The translations under genes and the position numbers were made by a program. This document shows, piece by piece, positions 1 to 11,132 of a stretch of DNA of 64,000 bases. Each line of letters starts with the position of its first letter. Position 1 is the stretch's first letter. The notes under the pieces are model-generated. The model searched no databases and was not told where the DNA came from. It was given only the letters and a program-made list of their open reading frames with translations. The stretch is from Hormiphora californensis (Eukaryota; Ctenophora; Tentaculata; Cydippida; Pleurobrachiidae), in contig CM035351.1 in assembly GCA_020137815.1 (NCBI GenBank), positions 3,110,409 to 3,174,408 on the forward strand, read 5' to 3'.

Positions 1-1215
1 AACAACACAAGTTTAAAAAAACCCCCCCCCTTTTTTTCTTTGGGTTTTTTTTTTTTCTTTAAACCCCCCTTTACTTTAAACCAAATGGGGGGAGGGGGGT
101 TACAAAAAGTGAAACCCAATTTATTTTAAAAAGGGTGTAAGAAAAAAAACCCCAAAAAAATTGCCAATCCAAAAAAAAAGGGTTTTTACGAAAATTCAAC
201 CCCCCCCAAAAAAGGCCGGGTTAAATTTTAAAAAAGTTGCGGCCCCCTTTTTTGGGAAAAAAAAAACGGAAAAAAAGCGCTTTTTTTTTAAAAAAAGGGG
301 TTTTTTGGGGGGGGGGGGGTTTCTTTTTTCCCCCCTTCCCCCCCTTCCCCCCCCTCCTCCGAGCGGTTTTTAAAAGGGGAAAGAGGCCCCGTGCGTAATG
401 GGGGGGCCCCAAAAAAATTGCAAAATCATTTTTGTAATTTTTTCCAAAGGATTAAATCAGAAAAATAAATTTCCCGGGGGGAGCAAAAATTGGAACAAAT
501 TTTTTAAAGAAATGGGGAAAAAGGGAAAAAAAAACCCCCAAAATTATCCCAAATTAAAAAAAATGGACGCAGCTTTGTCAAAAACCCTTCAAAACCCCAG
601 GGGTTTTTGTTTTTAATGCCCCCAAAAACCAAAAAAAGTTTTTCCAAAAATTTTTAAAAAAAAAAAAAAACCCAAAAGGCCCCGGGGTTTTTAAATTTTT
701 TAAAATGGGGTTTTTAGAAAAAGGGCGGGTTGAAAATGCCCATTTTTTACATTTGCGCTGAAATAGAAGGAAATCCCCCATAAGTCCAGACCCCAAAACC
801 CCACAGTCCTCTTCCCCCCGGTTCTAATTTCAATTTGTAAATTTAAAAGTATATACACTAAAAATTTATTTTCCCCCGGTCACAAAAAAGCTAGATTTTG
901 AAAAAGGGGAAAAGGAAAAGGGTTGGCAAAAAAAACCCCCCCAAATTTCAACAGTAGCAGATTTAAACCCCTTTTGGGGGGTTCCTGGGAAACCCGTGGG
1001 TTAGGGTACCGAAACCCTGGCCCCCCGACCGGGGGTCTATGAAAGGAATTTAAAACCTTTTTTTGGGGAAAGATTTGGGGTTTTTTTGGGGTTTTGGGGG
1101 GTTTTTTTTTCGTTTTTGGGGCCTTAAAAAAAGCAAAACCAAAGGTCTTAACCCCCGGTTCCTTTGCCAAATGTTTTGACTATCGCCAAAAAAGCCCCAA
1201 TAACCCCTTCACGAC
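1..1215. other. Low-quality, homopolymer-stretched sequence
   Basis: The stretch is built from long runs of A, C, G and T (often 6-14 bases) with almost no ordinary sequence between them. Open frames here translate to lysine-, proline- or phenylalanine-rich strings with no family resemblance. The same texture returns near 5.85-7.14 kb and 56.04-56.6 kb. It looks like poorly resolved long-read sequence at a contig end. I see no supportable gene. Confidence 0.7.
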
Positions 1216-1373
1216 AAAAACTTTAACGTTCCGGAGAGGAACTCTTTGTCCTTACTAAGTATCAATTTAACATAGTTTTGGAGATCCAACAAGACCCGAC
1301 AGACCTGGGGACATGTATGACGCTGTGTCCGTGGGAGCCGCTAAAACTTTTGGAGCTGCCTTGGGTGTAGTTA

Positions 1374-1562
1374 GAAATGGTGTCGCCATACATGTAATAA
1401 ATTACATAGCTAGTAACTAGAAATGGTGTCGTCATACATGTAATAAATTGCATAGCTAGTATGTAATAAGAAAATGGTGTCGTCATACATGTAAACAATT
1501 GCATAGCTAGTAATTAGAAATGGTGTCGCCATACATGTAATAAATTGCATAGCTAGTAATGG
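1374..1562. repeat. Tandem repeat, about 45-50 bp unit
   Basis: Roughly four to five copies of a unit containing GAAATGGTGTCGCCATACAT and GTAATAAATTGCATAGCTAG follow each other, with small length differences between copies. The core ATGGTGTCGCCAT is nearly self-complementary. The array lies just upstream of the first visible exon of the YHYH gene. Confidence 0.75.
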
Positions 1563-1626
1563 TGCACCATTTCTAATTACACCATGGTGTCGCCATGGTG
1601 ATGACGCAACTAAAAAAACATTTCAG

Positions 1627-2504
1627 GGGCCAAATGACGGTGGAGATATAACGGTTGATAAAGCTGGATTCCAGTTGCCCTGTGGGGGACACACCACCCC
1701 GCCATTCGCGAATAATTTCACAAACGAGAACCATAAGGGAGAGAGAAACCCACCTATGTATCACTATCACAAGGTAAATTCTCGGTATAAATGAAGTTGA
1801 ACAACTAAATAATAATACTAATGGAGATATACCCAATATAGGCGCCCGACTGCATTGAAGAGTTCAGGAAACAGGCATGGGGATTGGCTTTTGATGGTAC
1901 CCCGAACAAGCATGCCTCTCTGATTGGATGGGCAATAGACGGCTTCGGGATCTATGGATATGAAGATGTGGATGGAAGTAACCCTGTACTGGACGAGTGT
2001 GGAGGACATTTTGGGACCACCGACACAGGTACTGCAGGATATATCTGACACATTTGTTGTGTTCTAACCCTCGCGAAAGGCAGTCTAGCTTGGCAACTGA
2101 CATATGACTGTCTGGCGATGCCGCGCTCAGATCATGGGGTCCGCGGCGCCAGACAGACATATATGATGGATCAATATATAACCTGGGGCCGCAGGGTACC
2201 GGTGCGTCACGTCTTTTTACCGTATCGGACACAGTGCTCCCACCTCAGGCAGCGATCCATTATGACATCCCTGCTTAGATTTAACTTTCTTCATTTATAT
2301 TAGTTTTTTGATCTTTCGTGACGCCTATTAGTAACCTGGTAATATATTGATTATCAGGAGAAGTCGTGTATCACTACCACGCCACGACAGACGTTCCCTA
2401 CTATACTGCTTGTCAGGGACCAGCGTTGGGAAAGTGCAGTAAGACGCAGCAGGGCACTTCTTTTTGTGGGTCAGGTTGTGGCTTCGAAGTTTGCATACAA
2501 CCAG
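1627..2504 (+). CDS. YHYH-domain protein, partial (three exons seen)
   Basis: Exons 1627-1773, 1842-2028 and 2358-2504 join in frame (phases 0 and 1) across GT-AG introns. The first exon ends in PPMYHYHK. The second holds IGWAIDGFGIYGYEDV and LDECGGHFG. The third holds the hallmark VVYHYHATTDVPYYTACQGP, then a cysteine-rich stretch. This order (ID-GFGIYGY, LDECGGHFG, YHYHAT, PYYTACQGP) is typical of YHYH-domain proteins, often secreted and of unknown biochemical role. The last exon ends in phase 1 at a GTATTG donor, so at least one 3' exon is missing from view. The 5' exons and start codon are also not visible; upstream lies a tandem repeat and poor sequence. No frame breaks are seen. Confidence 0.82.
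2108..2156. repeat. Dispersed hairpin, CTGTCTGGCG family
   Basis: The segment begins CTGTCTGGCG and ends CGCCAGACAG, giving a 10-bp inverted terminal repeat. It sits in the second intron of the YHYH gene. Related copies lie at 2601-2656, 12534-12593 and about 59703-59746, so this is a small dispersed inverted-repeat family. Confidence 0.7.
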
Positions 2505-2600
2505 GTATTGATTTTATTGATTTGTCTCGTGTAGAATCCAAAAGCTGGGAAAATTTTAGTTTAAATTGTGTTCTGAGAAGGTAGAAATCTTTGAAATAAA

Positions 2601-2656
2601 CTGTCTGGCGGCGCCAGACCCCAATTTGATTCTCAAATTGGGGTCTGGTGTCACAG
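2601..2656. repeat. Dispersed hairpin, CTGTCTGGCG family
   Basis: After CTGTCTGGCG comes a perfect 17-bp stem (CCAGACCCCAATTTGA with its complement) around a three-base loop, then GTGTCACAG. It lies downstream of the visible YHYH exons. Confidence 0.7.
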
Positions 2657-2852
2657 TTTTGAAGTGCGTGAGCTGCGTGAGAACGCGCACACAGAATCTT
2701 AGCGCACAGAATGCTACAATATGTCGTTCGCGCGTTACATAGAACAGGCCACTAGAGACAGGAAGATGAAGTGTGTGAGAGAGAGTGAGTGTGGGAGAGA
2801 GAGAAACTAGAGATCCTCTAGAGAGGCCTCTCTTGTTATCAATTTGATACCT

Positions 2853-2884
<32 letters not shown>

Positions 2885-3076
2885 AACTAGAGTGTGAGTG
2901 AAAGAAACCATTGACTATGACCTCCCACGCCCCAGACGTGCCTCCCCCCCCCATACACAGTTACCACCCCGTCCGCCTTTATACAACAATATGAAATTAA
3001 AACAACTCAATTTATTACCAAAAAAGTTACCAAACAAATGTTTACCAATTACCAGGAAGATGGATAAAGTTTTCAA

Positions 3077-3077
3077 C

Positions 3078-3109
<32 letters not shown>
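3077..3109. repeat. (CA)n microsatellite
   Basis: A run of about 16 CA units. A (GA)n run lies nearby at 2860-2884. The surrounding 2.7-3.5 kb shows no gene I can support. Confidence 0.95.
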
Positions 3110-3110
<1 letters not shown>

Positions 3111-3539
3111 CCCACTTTCGTCTCTCACTCTCTCCTTCCCTCCCTTGAGCTACAGGAAATTAATCGAAACATTTATCGAAACTAGTTTAGAATATTTCAA
3201 GATGTATCACTGTCAAACACTTTCGCACGCATCTCTCCACAGATCAAGATATAGGAAACTAACAATATGGGAATATGTCATCTCGATCCGATATACCGGG
3301 CAAAACCCTTTCCCCAAAACAGTGTTTGTGTTGTTCATTTTGAATGGTTTTTGCTCGAGCTTTCTTCGATCGAATTTGCTGATAAATGCTGCAGTGAAGA
3401 TTTGGTACAGCAATATTTTCGTCCGGCAGCGTCACAATGGGGCGTGGGCTGTTTGTTTCATCTTTCCGTATTGTACTTCTCAGCTCAGAAAATGCCTGTA
3501 ACCAAGATACTGTTAGGGGAGTTAAGGGCAATTGGATTG

Positions 3540-3842
3540 GGGAAGATAAAAACAGGGGCTAGAAACAGGGAGGGCGGTGGGGTGTCAGGGGTTAGAAACA
3601 GGGATGGTGATAGGGTGTCAGGGGTTAGAAACAGGGAGGTGGTGGGGTGTCTGGGGTTAGAAACAGGGAAGGTGATGGTGTATCAGGGGGGGGTGACACG
3701 TAACACTTTGTAACATGTGCAGAAAACTTTTTGTGCACGTTACATGTTACAAAGTGTTACATAGTGTTACAAAGTGTTACAAAGTATTACATAGTGTTAC
3801 AAAGTGTTACATAGTGTTACAAAGTGTTACAAATTGTAACAA
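3540..3842. repeat. Two adjacent minisatellites
   Basis: From 3540 to 3690 a unit of about 38 bp (GGGGTTAGAAACAGGGA plus a GTGGGGTGTC tail) repeats about four times. From 3735 to 3842 units of 10-11 bp, GTGTTACAAA and GTGTTACATA, alternate about ten times. Confidence 0.85.
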
Positions 3843-3879
3843 AATATTTACAAACAGGGTAAGGTGGGCGGAATAACCT

Positions 3880-4775
3880 GTTAAATCAGTTGGTATACAA
3901 ATTAGTATGGACAATTGAAACTTTTGATTGAACAGCTGGACTATAGCAGTTGATCACGTCATATTAATTGAAACTCGGATCCGCTGAATTATTGTAGGCT
4001 CAGTAGTCAGTTGTCAATACTCAATAGTTGGGTGATCAGATAACTGTTGTCTGTTGAACATTTATTAATTTCATATTACAATGTCGATGGTCGATTCAGC
4101 ACGAGAGAGCTCAATCGATCCAATTAAGAACCGAGAGCAGCAAACACAGGGGTGTAGGAATAGGGGGGCGAGACCCCCTCCCACTTTTGGCCAAGTTCGC
4201 CCCTCACTTTGTGCTCAGAATTGCCCATTTTATGTGATATTGAAGTAAATCCAGATTACAGATAGGGCAATCCAATCCCAACCTTTTCGCTCTCTTTTTT
4301 GTGTATTGGGCCCTCCCTTACATTCACACATGAAACAATCCCACTCAATTAGACGTATTGAGGCACGTTAACTTTGTACACCGACTCAATGGAAAAATTG
4401 AAGACAGCTAGCTTGAAATCGATAATCAACACTCCCAATTTTTGGCTCAAAAACCTAAAAATTTCTTGGGCTCCGCTATCACTCCGCCCAATGTGATGGT
4501 ACAGGTGCAGGTGACTAAATCATGCTCCCCAAAAAAAAAATTCACGTGACTCCACGCCCCTCCACTTTGAAAATCATTCCTACACCCCTGAGCAAACAAA
4601 TTAAAACAAGCCGGTTCCCAACAATGTGTAATCCACTGACGAGATCCGTAAGATCAAAACATTTGTTTGGAACCGGCTTGTTTTAATTTATTAGTGTCAT
4701 TCAGAGTTTTTTAAATCTCGGAATATCGTCTCAATTGTCCATACTATTATATCAACTGATTGATGAAACAACTAA
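3880..4775. mobile_element. Candidate MITE with an internal hairpin
   Basis: Imperfect inverted ends share AGTATGGACAATTGA (left near 3904, right as the complement near 4730). Inside, 4595-4690 is a strong hairpin: AAATTAAAACAAGCCGGTTCC pairs with its complement at 4670-4690. No coding capacity is seen. This accounts for much of the gene-free stretch from 3.85 to 4.8 kb. Confidence 0.5.
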
Positions 4776-5050
4776 CAAGGCGTCACACTAACCTAAATAT
4801 GTATTCGAGAGGTTCTCCAGACCCAGATCTAGGCTATCTTCTCTCCGTTCTCTCAGGAAGGAAAGGTACACTTCGAGAACACCACAGTGGGCCATTGTAG
4901 TAAATTTGCTGCCAAGGCGGGTAGAGTACTGAGTATTTGATAAGAGTCAACAACGATAACTCCATAATAACTGTGCCTGAGGGAGGGAGGGCTTATTGAG
5001 GTGGAACTCAGCGGGAGGGATGATTATACATTGTCATGATTCATGTTATA

Positions 5051-5118
5051 CAGTCGGACCCCGATTTACCGGGGTGCTCGGGGGAAAGGGTTTTTCCCGG
5101 TAAATCGGAACAAAACTG
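5051..5118. mobile_element. Short terminal-inverted-repeat element, CAGTCGGACC type
   Basis: It starts CAGTCGGACCCCGATTTACC and ends CGGTAAATCGG...ACTG, so the ends are inverted. Similar pieces lie at 18574-18629 and 46042-46196. The CAGT...ACTG ends resemble pogo/Tc1-type elements, but no transposase is present. Confidence 0.55.
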
Positions 5119-5493
5119 TTAATTTCCTATTTTGATGGGTATCTACCAGGGTCTGAGGGGTGTATAAGAAGGTAAACGGGTTATCTAATGAGCTGTAAGG
5201 GCTATCTAGGAAGCTTCGAGGGGTAACTAATAGAGTGTAATTGGTATCTAGCTGCCAGCAGGGTCTGACTAAGGCCGGAAGGTACATTCAGAAAACTAAA
5301 TAACTGAAAACTTACATCATGCCTCATTGAGATGGACGCAGACCATTCTTTGGGATAGAGTTTTCTTCGGGTCAGCCCATACCAGCTTTATCAGTCTTGA
5401 ATCTATCAAAAGAGAGATAGATCATCATCTGCATCACTAGGTGGGACGGTGTATAGACAGGGGAAAATGATCTGTGTCACGGTAACAGATGAT

Positions 5494-5519
5494 TGGGGAG
5501 AGAGAGAGAGGGAGAGAGA

Positions 5520-5573
<54 letters not shown>

Positions 5574-5690
5574 AGAGAGAGATTTGAGAGAGAGAAGAGA
5601 GAGTCAGATGCAAAAGGGAGAGGAGAGATGGAAGAGAAGAGAGACAGAGGAGAGAGAGGAAATAAAAAGAGAGAAAGAAAGAAGGACTGA
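5494..5690. repeat. (GA)n microsatellite
   Basis: A long GA array with interruptions. Open frames through it give only arginine-glutamate or leucine-serine repeats and are not genes. The flanking region 5.12-5.85 kb shows nothing else. Confidence 0.95.
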
Positions 5691-5849
5691 GAGAAATTTT
5701 GGACAAAAAGCCTTTTCCCTACCTTAATTGATGTCATGACATGGGAAGGGTCCGGGGTCGAGGGAATGTCAGCACTTATTACTCTTTATATCAACTCGCG
5801 AGCAGTGATTAACACTTTTTTTAGCCAATTACCATCCTTTGTAATATAA

Positions 5850-7140
5850 CCTAAAAAATTTTAACCAAAAGGAAAAAGACCCAGTGAGAACTCTCTCATT
5901 TGCCCCGGAACCGTTTAAATAGAATGGGACCTTCGACCGCTTTATTATTCAGGTCTTTTTTTTGAGGTACACAGTCAAGATTACTCTTAAGGAGCTTTTA
6001 AGAGAAGAGTTTACAAAGGTATAATATGAACTTCGTTACAAAGGGAAATAAGGGGGTTAAAATTTAAAATTTTAAAAGGAAAAAAAAGGGAAAAGGACAA
6101 GAAAGTGAAAGATCACCAAGAAGGGAAGGAGGATGTATGACAAAAAAAGAAAAGGCCTTTGGCTTGGGTCATTCCCTGGAACCGGGTTAAAGGGGGTCAA
6201 ACTTACCCATATACATCTGTAACAAGCCTTTTGAACAAAATGCCATTTGAGCTGAAAATAGAAAAGGCGGAGAATACGGACCTGAAACGTATCCTTGCTC
6301 TGGGGGGTTTTCCAAAAAGTATTACAAATTGTAAAGATGGGGGGGGGTGAGCAAAAGGCATTCGATTCCCAATGTCTAACTGCTGAGGAGAAGCGGTGGG
6401 TTAACAAAAAAGTGAACAAAATAACAAAGCGCTGAAGAATAAATTTTAAAAACTAAAAAGATTGCAAACCTGTATTCAGGCGGGGCGGACAAAACAAATG
6501 CATCAAAAGGCCTGCCACTTGGTTTGGTTTTTAGAAGTAAGGGGAGCTAAAAAGGAAATTTGGTTTTGCGCTTTTTTGAACAAAAACAAATTCAAAAAAG
6601 TTGCGACATTTTTAATTTTGAACATGCGTTTTTGAGAAAACGCCCGGGGGGTTCAAATTGGGTTTTCTGATTTTAGCCGGGGGCAACAAAATTGCAAATT
6701 ATGGCGGTCCATCCCCCTCGGGTTCCAAATTGATCTAAATCATAAATGGACAACGGGGTTGCTAAATTATGGAGCAAGTTTTTCGCCAGATGGTTTCGCG
6801 GAGAATCAAATCAAACACTAACGCAATTGAATTCCCCTTTTGAAATTTAAAAACAGGGCATTTCGCAGTTCTGTGAAGTAAACCAATCAAAACCCCATTT
6901 TTGTTTAAGGTACCGACCAAGAACCAAAAATTGGCGAAATTTTGAAAATAGAAAAGGATGCGGCAAAAAATTTTAAAATTAAAATGCGAATTTAGACCGC
7001 CGCCCTTTGCCCTTTTTCCGGTCACATTTTGGGTGAAAACGGACCCACCGGGTACCACCATGAAGGAACAACCCAAACCCACAGTGCGCTCGTGGGGCCC
7101 CCAACGGGAAAAAAGAGTTAATAACAATTTGTAATTTAAA
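5850..7140. other. Low-quality or degenerate sequence
   Basis: The texture matches the first 1.2 kb: short homopolymer runs, GGG and AAAA clusters, and no open frame with family resemblance. It adjoins the left arm of the palindromic element at 7.16 kb, whose left end is also noisier than its right end. Confidence 0.55.
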
Positions 7141-7163
7141 AGAACATGATTCTAAAAATTTAT

Positions 7164-8092
7164 TTCGGGTGGGAAAAAAGGGGTCTGGAATTTTAAATTT
7201 GACTTGCTGATATGATTAGGGACTCTATAAAAAGTCCAAAGTACCATCCCACAGGTCTCTACCACCCCCGGTTCACTAATTAGCCGTAATTATGTGATTT
7301 ATGACGTTATCGCCAATTAGCACTAATAATACCAGTTCCTGGTCACTTAGAGCTTAGATTTTGATACCAGCTGATAGAGGATCACTAGATTAGTGGGCAT
7401 TCAAAATTTTAGGTCGATCGGAGTTATGGTCAAAGAGTTATAACCGTTTTTCCGTTTGGCTGGCGGTTGGCTGGCACCACGTGGGATTACGGGTTTAGGT
7501 CGTCGTGGGAGGTCGTCATTGGTCGCGTTCGATCGGGCTCGATGAGGTAATCAAAACCTAGTGGGGCCAGACCTTTGCCCCACCCCGTTCTTGGGTTATT
7601 GGGCTTTTTCGGTTTCCCGCCAAAATATTTTCCCGCCAAAACCGAAAAAGCCTAATAACCCAAGAACGGGGTGGGGCCAAGGTCTGGCCCAACTAGGTTT
7701 TGATCACCTCATCGAGCCCGATCGAACGCGACCAATGACGACCTCCCACGACAACCTAAACCCGTAATCCCACGTGGTGCCAGCCAACCGCCAGCCAAAC
7801 GGAAAAACGGTTATAACTCCTCGACCATAACTCCGATCGACCTAAAATTTTGAATGCCCACTAATCTAGTGATCCTCTATCAGCTGGTATCAAAATCTAA
7901 GCTCTAAGTGACCAGGAACTGGTATTATTAGTGCTAATTGGCGATAACGTCATAAATCACATAATTACGGCTAATTAGTGAACCGGGGGTGGTAGAGACC
8001 TGTGGGATGGTCCTTTGGACTTTTTATAGAGTCCCTAACCATACCAGCAAGTCAAATTTAAAATTTCAGACCCAACTTCCCACAACCGACCC
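7164..8092. mobile_element. Near-perfect palindromic foldback element (about 0.93 kb)
   Basis: The left arm (about 7164-7618) is the reverse complement of the right arm (about 7640-8092). The outer halves share CCACCCCCGGTTCACTAATT and its complement, and the inner halves share GGGGTGGGGC and CCCGTTCTTGGG. The centre is short, around CCCGCCAAAATATTTTCCCG. No transposase frame is present. It resembles a non-autonomous foldback transposon or a recent inverted duplication. Confidence 0.85.
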
Positions 8093-8521
8093 TACTAAAT
8101 GTAGACTGTAGTTCTGCACACTAAAACCCCCGGAACAGTGTGCTAAGAGCCACCAAATGAAAAACTATTATATTGTGTTTATAATTTATATCACGTATTA
8201 TGTTTACTAGGATTCATTAGGATGACCCTCTCTGATTACCTTGTAGGATATTTATTCTAATACTTGATCCAAAACCAAACAAGCCCGGTGGATTATTATG
8301 CCCCAATTCAACCCATAAAGTTACCGGTTACGTCCAGCACTTATTTCATCATCCAAATCCCCCAAATCCCAATAATTTCGAGTTGGTTGATGGACCAGCC
8401 CGTATGGGGCCTTGACAGCCACTGGGCAGCCACTGCAGTAATGGTCTGTTTCATGACTTAGGATTGGCCCGGGGGCGCTTGCGAGCGCTGTGATAAATCT
8501 AAATTTTTCTAAATTACTCAC

Positions 8522-10683
8522 GTTTTCTTGATGTTGGTATGCAGCATGCTCGTTATTGGTGCTAATTAAGTCATTCCAATTAACGAGAAACGAGTTGCAT
8601 TCCTTGCAGAACAGACTGAAAACCTCTTTATCGTCTGCAGAGGGTGGAGGTGCGTCCAGGGCAAGGATCTCAGCTGCCAGAGAGAAGTTGGTATACTGGG
8701 CAGCTTCTTCCTGAAAAGTAGCATGGTAAAACACGTGTTTCCTCATCTCTTGCCCCCTCACTATTATAGGGCCAGATTAGTTAGTTAGATTTTCCTGTGC
8801 ACGAACAGTGTCGGGCGACTCGTCAGATGGACAAATATTTACCAATGAAACACCTCGCTAACAACACCACAACTAAGTTCTCTTCCTCATCTATAATCAT
8901 TCCCCTGAACTCACCAGTACTCGTGTCCTATAGGCTCTCATGTGTTCAGTCATTGGTCCGCTACATCCTTTTAACCTCTTCTCGTATACAGTTAGTTGGT
9001 TATAAAAGCCGTCATTAGGACCCGCCCTCGGTCTCCCCTCTCTTATCTGAAAACACAGTAAAGATAACAGAAAGACCAACCTACAAAAAGTACCCGGGAT
9101 ATGTTTACCAAAAGTGATGGACATAACTGAATAACTCAATGAATATGGAACGGAAAATGTCAGAATGTTTGATATATTGCTGTAGCTTACTACGTACCAC
9201 TCCTACTGCCTGATTGAGTTGTAAAGTAGAGAGATCCTATGAGGAAGGAAGCGATGGCTGTGACACTACGAGATATCCCAGCCAAGCAATGAACCAATAT
9301 GTTTCCTGGGGGAGGGAGCTTGTTCAGTGGCAAAGTGGCAAAGTGGAGATAATAAACGGGGGTATTCTCCCTTTTAGTACTTGAGACGAAGCTGTCAGGC
9401 CAATGCTCTGACCACAGTTCTCGCGCGCTCCGCGTGCAGAACTGGAGAGCCGAGAGAGAGAAACGAGAATGGGTCAGGCCAATGCTCTGACAGAGACGAA
9501 GCGTTATAGCTGTCACATCGGGGGGGGGGGGGGGGGTAATCATGGTGACAAATGGTGACAAATGGTGACATATGGTGACAAATGGTGATGGTGACATGAC
9601 CAAAATTTTGAGATGAGTCACCATTTGTCACCATTTTCTCTGGAGCTTCCTACAGGCATAATATGATGCTATGGGACATAATATGATGTTATGGGACACT
9701 GGGGGACACTTCTACCAAGTTTCAAGTCGATTGGATGTAATTAAGGGGTCACAGGTGGTTAATTGCACTTTTATGTGTTGTGCGAGGGAGGCACACCCTC
9801 AACGTGACTTTTGGAAGTTTTAGCGGTCCAAAACACTACTAGCCGATCCGGAATGGCCATGTCAGCAACTTATGAACATATTAATATATATATATTAATA
9901 TATATCGGTCTAAGGAAATTAATAAATTTTATCAAATTTTTATAGAAATTCTGCCGAAATCCGCATATTTCGTCAAAAAATGGTGACAAATGGAGACAAA
10001 TGGTGACAAATGGAGACAAATGGTGACAAATGGTGATGGTGACATACCCTAAATAGTCAGATGAGTCACCATTTGTCACCACTTGTCACCATTTGTCACC
10101 ATGATAACCCCGTGACTGGGTATTGATTATTATAATCACTGTCTTCTTGTGTCCCGACTGACCTTGTTGAGACCTTACTCAACAAGACTGACCTCTTTCT
10201 AAAGCAGTAGCAATGGTACTATTGAAGGAGGGCATGAGAGCTAGCATATCAAGAGACGGCTCATCTGACATTTCCACGTGAATATATGTGATACCAGGGA
10301 GCTGTCTCTCTTCCTCCATGGGTTGTTCCATCACAGTCAATACTGTCCGTACCTCGTGCTGGGGAGGTAGGGTGGGTGTGTAGCGAGTGTTAGTGGGTGT
10401 GTAGGGAGTGTTAGAGTGAGGTATTGAGGTGGGGTGGGATAGAGTGCTGAGGTAGGGAAGTAGTGAGCTGGGGAGGGAGGGAGTGCTGGAGTGAGGTAGG
10501 GAGAGGTAGAGTGAGGGGTCAGAAAGAAGGGAGTACTCAGTAGACATCTTATCTCACCTTGAGTTGAACATCTTTTAGACGGGCCTTAGCATGACTGGTT
10601 AGATACAGGCCAGGTAGAATCTCAAACACATATTTGTTAACAACTTCCTTCTCTGTTTTCTTCTCATCAGTTTCTTCTCCCAT
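8522..10683 (-). CDS. Dual-specificity phosphatase, five exons seen
   Basis: Exons 10683-10558, 10358-10193, 9305-9198, 9046-8915 and 8710-8522 join in phase. The start ATG at 10683 sits three bases after a TCTCTGTAG acceptor. Landmarks are EILPGLYLTSHAKA near the start, ITYIHVEMSDEPS, the catalytic P-loop VHCLAGISRSVT (HC-x5-R; Cys nucleophile, Arg phosphate binding) and IREGRPRAGPNDGFYNQL. The set and order match DUSP enzymes that remove phosphate from Ser/Thr and Tyr. The last exon has FCKEC followed by an H-A-AYQH stretch, a possible metal-binding tail somewhat like DUSP12. Exon 3 holds one extra base just after SFLI; skipping it restores a conserved helix (LQLNQAVGVIREGRP). The terminal exon below 8.5 kb is unclear; a candidate runs to about 8321. 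Confidence 0.82.
9390..9495. repeat. Dispersed repeat, CTGTCAGGCCAATGCTCTGAC
   Basis: Two copies of TCAGGCCAATGCTCTGAC occur in the DUSP intron. Others lie near 50605, 59562-59640 (several in tandem), 62360 and, reversed, near 12055. At 50605 the copy is a palindrome ending in TCTGACAG. Confidence 0.7.
9536..10110. mobile_element. MITE-like element with repeat-built inverted ends
   Basis: Both ends read GGGGTTATCATGGTGACAAA (one inverted) and consist of tandem AAATGGTGAC units: four to five at the left, more toward 9980-10100 at the right, with inverted sets at each end. The middle has no coding potential. It lies in the second intron of the DUSP gene. Confidence 0.65.
10365..10545. repeat. 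Purine-rich degenerate tandem repeat in the DUSP intron
   Basis: Short units such as GTGTGTAGGGAGTGTTAG and GGGAGTGCTGGAGTGAGG repeat loosely. On the sense (minus) strand this is a pyrimidine-rich tract directly upstream of the exon 2 acceptor. Confidence 0.65.
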
Positions 10684-11132
10684 GACCTACAGAGAGCAAT
10701 TGGTTACGAAATACGCTGGCAAGGGAGGGGTAACTTCGTTACCAAACAGAGAGCGAGGGAGTCGAGGGGTGGGGGCTGATAATAGCTTTCGCCCACTTTC
10801 GTATTTTTTATTGAGGCGAGGGGAGCAAAAGACAGGTGTAATCTTTTCTCTATCGATTTGTCGCGTACAATAAAACAAAATGGGGTTCTATAATCTATAT
10901 AAGGCGTAAACACTTGACATAGCACTGACTTGACAATCATATTTATATGCAAAAAAACTAAACATCAATAATTTTCGAAGCGAAAAACTTGATCAGTTAA
11001 AAGGGGGGGGGGGTTAAAAACATAAAACAGTTTAAAAACTGACAACCTGACAATTACACTAACAACCTCTAGAAGAAATAGCACTATTATAACACTAACA
11101 GAAGATTTCGTCACAACATGGTAAACTGTTAG
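10684..11132. other. Intergenic region between amidohydrolase and DUSP genes
   Basis: About 450 bp separate the amidohydrolase 3' end from the DUSP start, on the same strand. It holds a G-run at 11004-11013 and AT-rich stretches. No gene is seen. Confidence 0.6.

Noticed and set aside
161-796. Open frames in the first 0.8 kb
   Set aside because: They translate homopolymer runs (Lys, Phe, Pro) and match no family. The sequence looks poorly resolved.
5449-5727. Long open frames of Arg-Glu or Leu-Ser repeats here and at about fifteen other places
   Set aside because: They are translations of (GA)n or (CT)n microsatellites in every frame and have no start context or family resemblance.
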